From: Kribbella jiaozuonensis
GTDB lineage: Bacteria; Actinomycetota; Actinomycetes; Propionibacteriales; Kribbellaceae
Reading direction: 5' to 3'
DNA length: 64,000 nt
Assembly (NCBI RefSeq): GCF_005233875.1
Contig: NZ_SZPZ01000003.1
Location: forward strand, 1,172,489-1,236,488
Notes under the pieces: model-generated
The model's database searches: none
Seen by the model: only the letters and a program-made list of their open reading frames with translations
Told to the model about the DNA's origin: nothing
Shown: positions 24,901-33,698 of the stretch, piece after piece
How positions within the stretch are numbered: position 1 is the first letter of the stretch
Layout of the letters: every line of letters starts with the position of its first letter
Position numbers and translations under genes: made by a program

Positions 24901-25601
24901 GGAACGAGAGCGGGTACGAGTCGACGATCCCGCGCAGCTACCGGCCGGGGGAGCAGGTCACGCGGGGCTGGTGGGAGTCGCTGATGCGTCCCGCCGTACC
25001 GGGGTTGTCGGACTCCGCCGGTGACGTGGCGCAGGGTTGGCCGCCGGCGCGGTTCGAGAATGCGTTGCGGATCGCGATTCCGCAGTACGTGAGCGGCGAC
25101 CGGAGTGTGTTCGGCTGGGGTGATCGCGGCGATGTGACGAGCATGAAGCTCAGCAGCAACGGCGTGGAGCTCGGCAGCGCGGACTGGTCGGTGGCGCAGT
25201 GGGCGGTGCCGGCGCGTGCGGCCTGGTACGACCTGACGCTGGACCAGAAGCGTGGGTCGAACAGCTGGGCGACCACGTCTACCGCGACGCACACGACGTG
25301 GCACTTCCTGTCAGTGCCGACGAAGAGCCGGGCTGTGCTGCCGCTGGTGCAGGTCGACTACAAACACACCGATGGGTGGCTCGAGCTGACTCCGGCTTAT
25401 CAGCCGGGTGTGCGTGGAGTGGGCCTCTTCCGCACGACCGCGGAGATCTCCTATGACGGGAAGACCTGGCAGAAGCTGTCGGTGCGCGGACTCGGCACCG
25501 TCCGGGCGAAGCTGCCGGCTGGTGCCAACCCGAGCATTCGGGTGACGGCGACGGATCTCATCGGTAACAGCATCAGCCAGACGATCGACCGGGCCTGGTA
25601 G
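21933..25601 (+). CDS. Secreted S8 subtilisin-like serine protease, large
   Basis: A 1222-residue exported protease. The signal peptide ends at TTTPAHA near residue 35, followed by a propeptide of about 165 residues. The catalytic triad is intact: Asp 234 (VAVLDTGYDAGHPDL), His 266 (DLHGHGTHTASIVAG) and Ser 441 (ALSGTSMATPHVAGAAA), with oxyanion Asn 362 (IAAGNAG). Downstream are beta-sandwich modules and a PA-like segment (AAKAAGAKVVFVYNEAPGYW), typical of long actinobacterial extracellular subtilases. The start is GTG 21933, with GGGAGG about 9 nt upstream; the earlier in-frame start adds residues unlike a signal peptide. It ends at a strong hairpin. Confidence 0.9.
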   Translation: MRYSKSVGRSSRSASGLLAAVVVSSLLLTTTPAHAAQPGAAQPAGAVNPTPGASVKRITLVTGDVAELTTSANGQVSARLTDDEPYYFGTFDGELSLIPSEAYPLLTAGRLDKRLFNLTELAAQGYDDASSDRLPLLLTAPATLRSAPSTPAAATLRRTLTSVGSSAVTVQKSDAKAFWDGISGPTTFKTSQVTKIWLDGRTHATDDLSDKQIGAPTAWKQGYDGHGVKVAVLDTGYDAGHPDLAKQVVASESFVPDEAVQDLHGHGTHTASIVAGLGTASDGKRKGVAPGAGLLIGKVLDNSGGGYDSEAIAGMEWAVQQGAKVVSMSLGGLPSDGTDPMSEAVDRLSKSSGALFVIAAGNAGAEQTVGSPGAASEALTVGAVDADNKLANFSSRGPRIGDGALKPEVTAPGVEIVAARAAGTAQGHILGQYYTALSGTSMATPHVAGAAAILAQRHPDWTGPQLKAALASTAVPSAGARTDQQGLGLIDIPNALDPKVLPDTANLFFGDLSWTGPTAPAPVTRKVAYRNNSNRSVTLTLSVDAKSPAGVEAGLTVSPARLTIPAGGTASAAVTLNLAKTKPANYAGVLTARSGSSVVRTGLGFAAGGRLNQVTVKAIGRDGKPATTAAGASGVQLWNQDTGDVNAIAFDENGSRTLDVPTGRYSVMAYAVGGDEADWANSITLLGDPDEWIGTDRTFTFDARTAHKVTIKTPRPADAQSIGIAWHRKVGDRDAVSGWAFDGKVANGIYVQDFGKVANGTFQVVQRWDLAQPQLTVDVPGAGRLPTPGEGSYRTVYVGNENLPLYDGGDGTPAELTGAKDKIALIRWISPDDIVAQVQAAKAAGAKVVFVYNEAPGYWSTGTEQGVPLYLLRSVQGKQLLAALAKGPVSLKLSGVLDSTYRYDVAIGPSTVKGPLTYDVAKLRPAVVTTNFQRNDAWFLHTDQRIAHLPGISTGLTSTRAVTGPVSRTDYLVTDLKGVTWDETTSAGEWNESGYESTIPRSYRPGEQVTRGWWESLMRPAVPGLSDSAGDVAQGWPPARFENALRIAIPQYVSGDRSVFGWGDRGDVTSMKLSSNGVELGSADWSVAQWAVPARAAWYDLTLDQKRGSNSWATTSTATHTTWHFLSVPTKSRAVLPLVQVDYKHTDGWLELTPAYQPGVRGVGLFRTTAEISYDGKTWQKLSVRGLGTVRAKLPAGANPSIRVTATDLIGNSISQTIDRAW

Positions 25602-25604
25602 AAA

Positions 25605-25631
25605 TCTGATCGTTAGCAGTTCTGATCGTTA
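25605..25631. repeat. 11-bp direct repeat
   Basis: TCTGATCGTTA occurs at 25605-25615 and again at 25621-25631, a 16-bp period, directly between the protease stop and the terminator stem. Its meaning is unknown. Confidence 0.5.
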
Positions 25632-25637
25632 AAAAGG

Positions 25638-25680
25638 GGCGACGCCACGGAGCCGGGGGGATGTGCTCCGTGGCGTCGCC
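25638..25680 (+). terminator. Hairpin terminator after the S8 protease
   Basis: GGCGACGCCACGGAGC (25638-25653) pairs perfectly with 25665-25680, a 16-bp stem with an 11-nt G-rich loop. Five adenines precede the stem, which also makes it usable on the minus strand as a stem with a U-tract. Confidence 0.85.
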
Positions 25681-25683
25681 AGG

Positions 25684-25717
25684 GGCGCACCTAGGGAGGG
25701 GTGGGGGCAGGTGCGCC
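25684..25717 (-). terminator. Second hairpin, for the leftward transglycosylase transcript
   Basis: GGCGCACC (25684-25691) pairs with GGTGCGCC (25710-25717), an 8-bp stem with an 18-nt loop, 13 nt past the stop of the lytic transglycosylase. With the adjacent stem it forms back-to-back terminators between convergent genes. Confidence 0.55.
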
Positions 25718-25730
25718 GGTCTGTGGGGGA

Positions 25731-27092
25731 TCAGCTCCCGAGGATGCCTCCACCGAGAACGCCCAGCAGTCCCAGCAGGGACAGCAGGTTGCGGATGACC
25801 TGGTCGACCGCCTTCGCCCCACCGGTCTGGTAGGCGGTCACGCACTTCTGCAGCTGGTCCTGGGTCGGCTTGGTGATCGTCACCTTCGCCATCTCGGACT
25901 GGCAGTACGTCGTGGCCGTCTGCAGCTCGCCCACCGTGGAACCGACCGTGCCGACGATCAGACCGACCGCGGTCGTCAGCGTCGCGACACCGGGCGGCGT
26001 CGTGGTGGTCGGAGTGGTCGGCTTCGACGTCGGCTTGGTCGGGGTCGGCTTGCCCGGGGTCGGCTTCGAGGTCGGCTTGCCAGGTGTCGGCTTCGACGTC
26101 GGGCGCTGGGTCGGAATGACCGTCGGCCGGGTCCCGTCCCGCTCGTCGGTCGGCGTGGTGATCACCGTCGGCGGCGGGGTCGGGAGGTCGATCGTCTTCG
26201 GCAGGTTCTTGTCCGACGGCGCGTTGATGTCGCCGCCGCTGATCTGCTGGCCGGCGTCGTCCACGTCGTCACCGGAGGTCCCGTTGCCGACCGCGATCCA
26301 GCTGCCGCCGGCGTACGCCTTGGCGATGCTGACCACGAGGTCGACGTACTGCTGGGAGTGGTTGTAGCGCAGTACGGCCGCGTTGACGTCGGAGGCCTTG
26401 GACAGGTCGGTCTTGCCGGAGCACAGGTACACCGCGGTCGACATCGCCGCGTCGTCGATGTCCTGCGGGTTCCGCACGCCGTCGCCGTCGCCGTCCACTC
26501 CCATGGCTCGCCAGGTGCCGGGGATGAACTGCATCGGGCCGACCGCGCGGTCGAACGCCCCGTCGCCGTCGAACGCACCGGCGTCGGTGTCGGAGATCCG
26601 GGCCATGCCGGACGAGCCGTCCAGCCGCGGGCCGTAGATGCCCGGTACGGCGACGCCCTGCGAGTTCAGCGCGTTGCCGCCGAAGCGGCCGTGGTTGGAC
26701 TCGACCCGGCCGATCGCGGCCACCAGCGTCCAGGGCAGATGGCAGGACGGGTCGGCCTGGGCCAGCACCTGCTGTGCCCGGGAGTACGCCTTCAGGGCGG
26801 CGTTCGGGATGCCGTTCTTCGACAGGCCCGAGACCACCTGGGTCGGTTGTTCGCCAGGGTCGACGCCCGGGCCGACCACACCCGGCTGCGGCACGTTGGC
26901 CGGCTGGGAGATCGGCTGCTTCGGAACGACGACCGAGTTACCTCCGGACAGACCTTGCTCCAGCGACGCCGTGGCGACCGCCGGATCATCCGTGGCACTG
27001 ACGGTGAATGCGCTCGCGAACAGCGCCAACGGGATCAGTGGCGCCACCTGACGCCAGCCGCTACCCGTGGCGCGGCGCTTGCCCTTCGCCAT
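25731..27092 (-). CDS. Lytic transglycosylase, exported
   Basis: A 453-residue peptidoglycan-cleaving enzyme. The N-terminus is basic (MAKGKRRATG) followed by a hydrophobic segment (residues 16-33), so it is exported or membrane-anchored. The catalytic module spans about 85-280: AAIGRVESNHGRFGGN holds the catalytic Glu 131, followed by the SLT-type GPMQFIPGTW and YNHSQQYVDLV blocks. A DGDGDGVRNPQDIDDA stretch looks like a calcium loop, as in MltB-like actinobacterial enzymes. Residues about 295-370 are a Lys/Pro/Thr-rich low-complexity linker with repeated KPTPGKPTS units, probably wall-spanning. ATG 27092 follows GGAGGGG. The long leader contains an inverted repeat. Confidence 0.88.
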   Translation of the reverse strand: MAKGKRRATGSGWRQVAPLIPLALFASAFTVSATDDPAVATASLEQGLSGGNSVVVPKQPISQPANVPQPGVVGPGVDPGEQPTQVVSGLSKNGIPNAALKAYSRAQQVLAQADPSCHLPWTLVAAIGRVESNHGRFGGNALNSQGVAVPGIYGPRLDGSSGMARISDTDAGAFDGDGAFDRAVGPMQFIPGTWRAMGVDGDGDGVRNPQDIDDAAMSTAVYLCSGKTDLSKASDVNAAVLRYNHSQQYVDLVVSIAKAYAGGSWIAVGNGTSGDDVDDAGQQISGGDINAPSDKNLPKTIDLPTPPPTVITTPTDERDGTRPTVIPTQRPTSKPTPGKPTSKPTPGKPTPTKPTSKPTTPTTTTPPGVATLTTAVGLIVGTVGSTVGELQTATTYCQSEMAKVTITKPTQDQLQKCVTAYQTGGAKAVDQVIRNLLSLLGLLGVLGGGILGS

Positions 27093-27203
27093 CGATGATT
27101 CCCCTCCGTGACTCATCGACCAGCCCGGCCCCACGCTGCGGACTGTCTATGTGTCTTTCTCGGTTGCCGTCGTAATAGGTCTAACGTCCGCCCCGTTGCG
27201 TGG

Positions 27204-27263
27204 GTTACGCGCCGGACGAGACCGTGTACGTGCGGTTACCGGGTACCCATACTGGCGCGTAAC
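27204..27263. promoter_or_regulatory. Long-range inverted repeat in the hemL/transglycosylase intergenic region
   Basis: GTTACGCGCC (27204-27213) and GGCGCGTAAC (27254-27263) are perfect complements, 40 nt apart. The loop contains the palindrome GGGTACCC (27241-27248). Placed 110-170 nt upstream of the transglycosylase start, it could be a structured mRNA leader. I could not match it to the c-di-AMP (ydaO) riboswitch consensus, which is the usual leader for wall hydrolases. Confidence 0.4.
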
Positions 27264-27357
27264 AAAGCGCCTGTGAACCCCCTGCGCACGATCCACCGCT
27301 GTAATTCGGACCGCCCTGCCCATCGGCCCGCGTGGCCGGTCGGGGAGAATGGCCGCC

Positions 27358-28671
27358 GTGCCCGCACACACAGAACAGTCCGCCGAGCTCTTCGACAGAG
27401 CATCCGCAGTCACCCCGGGCGGGGTCAACTCTCCCGTACGTGCGTTCCGCGCCGTCGGCGGCGTACCGCGCTTCATGGCATCTGGTGACGGATGTCACAT
27501 GACCGACGTCGACGGCAATCGCTACCTCGACCTGGTCTCCTCCTGGGGCCCGCTGCTGCTCGGACACGCGCACCCGGAAGTGATCGCCGCCGTCCAGGCC
27601 GCGGTCGCCCGGGGTACGTCGTACGGGACGCCGACCGAGACCGAGGTACTGCTCGGTGAGGAGATCGTCGCCCGGACGCCGGTGGACAAGGTCCGGCTGG
27701 TGTCGTCCGGGACCGAGGCCACGATGTCCGCGCTCCGCCTGGCCCGCGGGTTCACCGGGCGCGCCAAGATCATCAAGTTCGCCGGCTGCTACCACGGACA
27801 TGTGGACGCACTGCTGGCCCAGGCCGGTTCCGGCGTCATCACGCTGGGCATCCCCGGTACGCCGGGCGTCACCGAGGCGACCACGGCCGACACGATCGTC
27901 CTGCCCTACAACGACCAGGCAGCAGTCACGGCTGCGTTCGCGGAGTACGGCGATCAGATCGCGGCCGTGATCACCGAGGCGTCGCCGGGCAACATGGGCG
28001 TCGTCCCGCCGCGCGACAACTTCAACGCGTTCCTGGCGCAGGCCTGCCGCGACAACGGCGCGCTGTTCATCTCCGACGAGGTGATGACCGGCTTCCGGAT
28101 CACCCGCTCGGGTTGGTACGGCGTGGACGGCGTACAGCCCGATCTGATGACGTTCGGCAAGGTGATGGGCGGCGGCTTCCCGGCCGCGGCGTTCGGCGGC
28201 CGGGCCGATGTGATGGCCCACCTGGCACCCGAGGGCTCGGTCTACCAAGCCGGCACCCTGTCTGGGAACCCGATCGCGACCACGGCCGGTCTGACCACGC
28301 TGCGGCTGGCGACCGACGAGGTCTACGCCAAGATCGACGAGACGTCGCTCACGATCCAGCGTCTGGTCTCGACCGCGCTGGACAAGGAAGGTGTGCCGCA
28401 CGTCATCCAGGCGGCCGGGAACCTCTTCAGCGTCTTCTTCGTGGAGTCCTCGGAGGGACCTGCCGAGATCCGGGACTTCGCCGGTGCGAACGCCCAGGTG
28501 CTGCCAAGGTTCACGGCGTTCTTCCATGCCATGCTGGACGCCGGCGTCTACCTGCCGCCGAGCGCCTTCGAGGCGTGGTTCGTGAGCAGTGCCATCGACG
28601 ACGATGCGCTGGCCGAGTTGGAGAACGCCCTCGCTCCGGCGGCCCGCGCGGCAGCCGGCGTACAGAACTGA
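27358..28671 (+). CDS. hemL: Glutamate-1-semialdehyde 2,1-aminomutase
   Basis: A PLP enzyme that converts glutamate-1-semialdehyde to 5-aminolevulinate, the C5 route to tetrapyrroles. Family blocks are ASAVTPGGVNSPVRAFRAVGG, SSGTEATMSALRLAR, FAGCYHGHVDALLAQAGSG, and the PLP Lys in LMTFGKVMGGGFPAAAFGG. About 437 residues, the usual length. Start: ATG 27349 has GGGGAG only 1 nt away, too close to act, so GTG 27358 is preferred; GAGAAT ends 7 nt before it and may be a leaderless -10. It heads a rightward cluster through DUF4229. Placing haem synthesis ahead of cytochrome c maturation genes is functionally coherent. Confidence 0.94.
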   Translation: MPAHTEQSAELFDRASAVTPGGVNSPVRAFRAVGGVPRFMASGDGCHMTDVDGNRYLDLVSSWGPLLLGHAHPEVIAAVQAAVARGTSYGTPTETEVLLGEEIVARTPVDKVRLVSSGTEATMSALRLARGFTGRAKIIKFAGCYHGHVDALLAQAGSGVITLGIPGTPGVTEATTADTIVLPYNDQAAVTAAFAEYGDQIAAVITEASPGNMGVVPPRDNFNAFLAQACRDNGALFISDEVMTGFRITRSGWYGVDGVQPDLMTFGKVMGGGFPAAAFGGRADVMAHLAPEGSVYQAGTLSGNPIATTAGLTTLRLATDEVYAKIDETSLTIQRLVSTALDKEGVPHVIQAAGNLFSVFFVESSEGPAEIRDFAGANAQVLPRFTAFFHAMLDAGVYLPPSAFEAWFVSSAIDDDALAELENALAPAARAAAGVQN

Positions 28672-28682
28672 AGGGACAGGCG

Positions 28683-29333
28683 GTGACCGAAACGACGGTC
28701 GTGCACCTGATGCGTCACGGCGAGGTGTACAACCCGACCGGCGTGCTCTACGGCCGGATCCCCGACTTCCACCTGTCCGAGCTCGGCCGCGCGATGGCCG
28801 AGCGGGTGGCCGAGCACGTCAAGGGCCGCGACATCGTGCACCTGGTCAGCTCGCCGCTGGAGCGGGCCCAGGAGACGATGGAGCCGATCGCGAAGGTGTT
28901 CGGGCTCACGCCCGACATCGACGAGCGGGTGATCGAGGCGGCGAACCTGTTCGAGGGCAAGAAGTTCGGCGTCGGCGACGGCGCGCTCAAGAACCCGAGC
29001 GCCTGGTGGCTGCTCCGGAACCCGTGGAAGCCGTCCTGGGGCGAGCCGTACCAGCAGATCGTCCGGCGGATGCGGGACGCGATCGAGACCGCCCGGGAGA
29101 AGGCCGCCGGGCACGAGGCGCTGATCGTGTCGCACCAGCTGCCGATCTGGATCGTCCGGTCCGCGATCGAGGGCCGGCGGATGTTCCACGACCCGCGCAA
29201 GCGGCAGTGCAGCCTGGCCAGCCTGACCTCGTTCACCTTCCACGGTGACCAGATCGTCTCCGTCGGGTACTCCGAGCCGGCCAAGGATCTGTTGCCGGTC
29301 AAGCCCTCGAAGAAGTTCGTCGGCGGCGCGTGA
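28683..29333 (+). CDS. Histidine phosphatase (phosphoglycerate mutase-like)
   Basis: A 216-residue member of the histidine phosphatase superfamily. LMRHGEVYNPTGVLYGR near the N-terminus holds the phospho-accepting His in RHG, SSPLERAQET the second Arg, and ALIVSHQLPIW the second catalytic His. The true substrate is unknown; homologues in the same place in mycobacteria (beside hemL and ccs genes) are uncharacterised. The start is GTG 28683, 11 nt after hemL, with AAGGGACAGG upstream. The stop overlaps the next ATG by 1 nt (TGATG). Confidence 0.88.
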   Translation: MTETTVVHLMRHGEVYNPTGVLYGRIPDFHLSELGRAMAERVAEHVKGRDIVHLVSSPLERAQETMEPIAKVFGLTPDIDERVIEAANLFEGKKFGVGDGALKNPSAWWLLRNPWKPSWGEPYQQIVRRMRDAIETAREKAAGHEALIVSHQLPIWIVRSAIEGRRMFHDPRKRQCSLASLTSFTFHGDQIVSVGYSEPAKDLLPVKPSKKFVGGA

Positions 29334-29896
29334 TGTTCCGTCGTACGGCGATCGCGGTGGCCGGCTTGCTCCTCGTCGCGGGGTGCAGCTCGGGTCAGCA
29401 GGCTTCGCAGAACCGGCAGGGCCAGTCGGGTTTCGTCAGCGGCAACGGCAACGTGTCGCTGTTCGCGGCCGCGGACCGGAAGCCTGCGCCGGAGCTCACC
29501 GGGAAGACGCTCGATGGGAAGACCTGGACCCTGTCCGAGCAGATCGGCAAGGTCGTCGTGCTGAATGTCTGGGGCTCGTGGTGCCCGCCGTGCCGCAAGG
29601 AAGCGCCTGACCTGGTCGCGGCCTCGAAGGAGCTCGGCCCGTCGGTGCAGTTCATCGGGTTGAACACGCGCGACCTCGATCAGGCCCAGGCGAAGAAGTT
29701 CGTGCAGGAGTTCGACGTTCCGTACCCGAACCTCTACGACCCCGACGGCAAGGGCCTGCTGCGGTTCCGCGGACAGATCTCGTCGGCGGCGATCCCGACC
29801 ACACTGGTGATCGACAAGACCGGCAAGGTCGCCGGGCGGGTGGTCGGTGAAGTGACGAAGCAAACTCTGCTCGGCATGGTCAAGGACGCCGGTTGA
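29333..29896 (+). CDS. TlpA/ResA-like thioredoxin lipoprotein
   Basis: A 187-residue lipoprotein with a thioredoxin fold, anchored on the outer face of the membrane. The lipobox is LLLVAGC with lipidated Cys 18. The redox motif is WGSWCPPCRKE (Cys 84 and Cys 87), and the cis-Pro loop is AAIPTTLVID. It should keep apocytochrome c haem-binding cysteines reduced, drawing electrons from CcdA encoded next. ATG 29333 overlaps the upstream stop; the GTG at 29330 is only one codon earlier. This is the ResA-equivalent of the System II cluster. Confidence 0.9.
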   Translation: MFRRTAIAVAGLLLVAGCSSGQQASQNRQGQSGFVSGNGNVSLFAAADRKPAPELTGKTLDGKTWTLSEQIGKVVVLNVWGSWCPPCRKEAPDLVAASKELGPSVQFIGLNTRDLDQAQAKKFVQEFDVPYPNLYDPDGKGLLRFRGQISSAAIPTTLVIDKTGKVAGRVVGEVTKQTLLGMVKDAG

Positions 29897-29900
29897 GCTG

Positions 29901-30644
29901 ATGGGACAGTGGTTCGCCGACTCGATGACGGGGTCGATGCTGGTAGCACTGCCGATCGCGGTGCTCGCCGGCGCGATCTCGTTCTTCTCGCCGTGCGTCG
30001 TACCGCTGCTGCCCGGCTACCTCTCCTACGTCACCGGTCTGTCCGCGGCCGAGCTGGATTCGGCCAAGCGCGGCCGGATGCTGGCCGGTACGGCGTTGTT
30101 CGTGGCCGGGTTCTCGGCTGTGTTCATCCTGACCGGAGTGGTGTTCGGGAAGGCCGGTGATCTGCTGATCGATCACCAGACCGCGATCACCCGGGTGCTC
30201 GGCGCGCTGACCGTTGTGCTCGGCATCATCTTCCTCGGCGGGTTCGGGTTCATGCAGCGGGACCTGCGGGTGCACCGGGTTCCGGCGGTCGGGATCGCGG
30301 CGGCGCCGCTGCTCGGCGTACTGTTCGGATTCGGGTGGACTCCGTGTATCGGTCCGACGCTCGGGACCGTGATGACGCTGGCCACCACCGAGGGCAGCAC
30401 CGGGCGGGGTGCGGCGCTGGCGCTGGTGTTCAGCCTCGGGCTGGGCATTCCGTTCATCGTCGCGGCATTGGCGTTCCGGCGGATGCTGGGCGCGGTGGCG
30501 TGGGTCCGCAAGCACCAACTGCTGGTGATCCGGATCGGCGGCGTACTGATGATCGCGGTGGGACTGCTGCTGCTGACGGGAGTGTGGGATGCGATGACCG
30601 CGGACCTGCGGCAGTGGGTCGCCAACTTCGGATCGGCGGTCTGA
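29901..30644 (+). CDS. ccdA: Thiol:disulfide interchange membrane protein CcdA
   Basis: A 247-residue polytopic protein with six hydrophobic helices that passes electrons from cytosolic thioredoxin to the outer TlpA/ResA protein. The two redox cysteines are in FFSPCVVPLLPGYLSY (Cys 32) and GWTPCIGPTLG (Cys 149), each beside prolines as in the CcdA/DsbD core. It begins 4 nt after the tlpA-like stop and its own stop is 1 nt before resB. Confidence 0.94.
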   Translation: MGQWFADSMTGSMLVALPIAVLAGAISFFSPCVVPLLPGYLSYVTGLSAAELDSAKRGRMLAGTALFVAGFSAVFILTGVVFGKAGDLLIDHQTAITRVLGALTVVLGIIFLGGFGFMQRDLRVHRVPAVGIAAAPLLGVLFGFGWTPCIGPTLGTVMTLATTEGSTGRGAALALVFSLGLGIPFIVAALAFRRMLGAVAWVRKHQLLVIRIGGVLMIAVGLLLLTGVWDAMTADLRQWVANFGSAV

Positions 30645-30645
30645 G

Positions 30646-32228
<1,583 letters not shown>

Positions 32229-32232
<4 letters not shown>

Positions 32233-33272
32233 GCCCGGAGACCTACGCACAAGTCTCCAACCTGCTGATCCCGACCGCCACGGTGATCTACGTCCTGGCC
32301 CTCATCTCCCACGCCATGGAGTGGGCCCTGGGCCGCGCCTCCGTGGCACAAGCTCCTGCGGAGCAGGAAGAAGCCAAGGCACAGCTCGTCGCCTCCGGCG
32401 CGACCGCCTCCGCGGCGTCCGCCGCTGTCGGCTCGGCCGGCGTCGCCGAAGGCGGATCCGCCTCGGCCGGCTCTTCCATCTCCGGCGCCGAAGGCGCCGC
32501 GTCTTCCGAGCGGTTGGATGCGGCTAGTCGGATTGGGTTGTTGCTGACTTGGCTTGGGTTTGTGTTGCACCTGGGTGGTGTGGTGACGCGCGGTTTGGCG
32601 GCGGGGCGGGTGCCGTGGGGGAACATGTACGAGTTCTCCATCACCGCATCGCTCGCCGTGGCGATCGTCTACCTGATCTTCGTGCAGAAGTACAAGCTGC
32701 AGTGGCTCGGCCTCGGCGTCACCTTCGTGATCGCCGCCGTACTCGGCCTCGCCTCCCTCGCGCTCTACACCCCGGCCGGCCCGCTCGTCCCGGCCCTGCA
32801 CTCGTACTGGCTCGTCATCCACGTCTCCTCCGCCGCGATCTCCGGCGGTGCGTTCACCGTCGGCGGCCTCGTCTCCGTCCTGTACCTCGTGAAGGCCCGC
32901 GCCGAGCGCAAGGCCCTCGCCGGCGGCACGATGTCCGCATCGCTGCGCCGCCTCCCGAGCGCCGAGGCGATGGACGGTACGGCGTACAAGGTGCTCGCGT
33001 TCGCCTTCCCGCTGTGGACGTTCGGCGTACTCGTGGCCGGTCCGATCTGGGCCGAGCACGCCTGGGGCCGGTACTGGGGCTGGGACCCCAAGGAGGTCTG
33101 GTCGCTCGTCACCTGGGTCGTGTACGCCGCGTACCTGCACGCCCGCGCGACCGCCGGCTGGCGTGGCCGCCGGGCCGCGACGATCGCGATCGTCGGCTGG
33201 TTCGTCTTCATCTTCAACTTCGTCGGCGTGAACCTGTTGGTCTCCGGCCTGCACTCCTACGCTGGGGTCTGA
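32229..33272 (+). CDS. ccsA: Cytochrome c biogenesis protein CcsA (ResC)
   Basis: A 347-residue polytopic haem-handling protein, partner of ResB. The diagnostic tryptophan-rich WWD-type motif is WGRYWGWDPKEVWSLVTWVVY, flanked by conserved His residues (HSYWLVIHV and the late HSYAGV). Between helix 1 and helix 2 there is an Ala/Ser/Gly/Glu-rich hydrophilic linker of about 55 residues (about 40-95). Just after it, 32520-32620 uses codons unlike the rest of the gene (many TTG, GGT, TTT). The protein is otherwise full length. Confidence 0.93.
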
Positions 33273-33273
33273 G

Positions 33274-33525
33274 ATGAAGGAGTTCGCCATCTACACCGGC
33301 CTGCGGGCGGCCCTGTTCGCCGTCTGCTTCGCCGTGCTCTGGTTCGCACTGAACAACTGGCTGACGATCTTCCCGCTGCTCCTCGTCGCCCTGATCCTGT
33401 CGTCGATCCTCTCGATCTTCGTACTGCGCGCCGCCCGCGAACGGCTGGCCGGCAAGATCGAGACCCGGGCCGCGAACATCTCGCAGCGCCTCGAGCAGGC
33501 CCGCACCGCCGAAGACGACGACTGA
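33274..33525 (+). CDS. DUF4229 small membrane protein
   Basis: An 83-residue protein. Two adjacent hydrophobic helices (about 9-30 and 32-52) are followed by a charged cytoplasmic tail with a coiled-coil look (RAARERLAGKIETRAANISQ) and an acidic end. This is the DUF4229 arrangement. It starts 1 nt after ccsA, so it belongs to the cytochrome c maturation operon; its role is unknown. A hairpin terminator follows. Confidence 0.8.
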   Translation: MKEFAIYTGLRAALFAVCFAVLWFALNNWLTIFPLLLVALILSSILSIFVLRAARERLAGKIETRAANISQRLEQARTAEDDD

Positions 33526-33547
33526 CCGTCGCTTCCGCGTGACCACG

Positions 33548-33572
33548 CCGTACCAGTGATCAACTGGTACGG
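33548..33572 (+). terminator. Hairpin terminator of the hemL-ccs cluster
   Basis: CCGTACCAGT (33548-33557) pairs perfectly with ACTGGTACGG (33563-33572), a 10-bp stem with a 5-nt loop, starting 22 nt after the DUF4229 stop. No U-tract. Confidence 0.7.
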
Positions 33573-33580
33573 AGAGTGAC

Positions 33581-33597
33581 TTATGCCACTGGCGTAA
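33581..33597. promoter_or_regulatory. Imperfect palindrome upstream of tetR
   Basis: TTATGCC and GGCGTAA are inverted with one mismatch across a 3-nt centre. It lies 16 bp upstream of a possible -35 for the tetR/MFS unit. A second regulator site is possible. Confidence 0.3.
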
Positions 33598-33612
33598 TCT
33601 CCGCAAAATCCT

Positions 33613-33642
33613 TTGTGCATTCCTTCACATGAGTCGTAGAGT
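33613..33642 (+). promoter_or_regulatory. Possible promoter of the tetR-MFS unit
   Basis: TTGTGC (33613-33618) and TAGAGT (33637-33642), 18 nt apart. The predicted transcription start would be about 33649, immediately before the palindromic operator. Confidence 0.4.
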
Positions 33643-33651
33643 GATGGATGA

Positions 33652-33668
33652 AACGAAACAGTTTCGTT
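33652..33668. promoter_or_regulatory. TetR operator palindrome
   Basis: AACGAAAC and GTTTCGTT form perfect 8-bp arms around a single A. It lies 31 bp upstream of the tetR ATG and would cover the predicted start point, a classic autorepression layout. Confidence 0.65.
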
Positions 33669-33698
33669 CTATCGGTGTTCTTGTAGCTACGCAGGGTG

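Noticed and set aside
27093..27357. c-di-AMP (ydaO) riboswitch upstream of the lytic transglycosylase
   Set aside because: I could not find the conserved sequence blocks; only a long-range inverted repeat is evident. An Infernal run would settle it.
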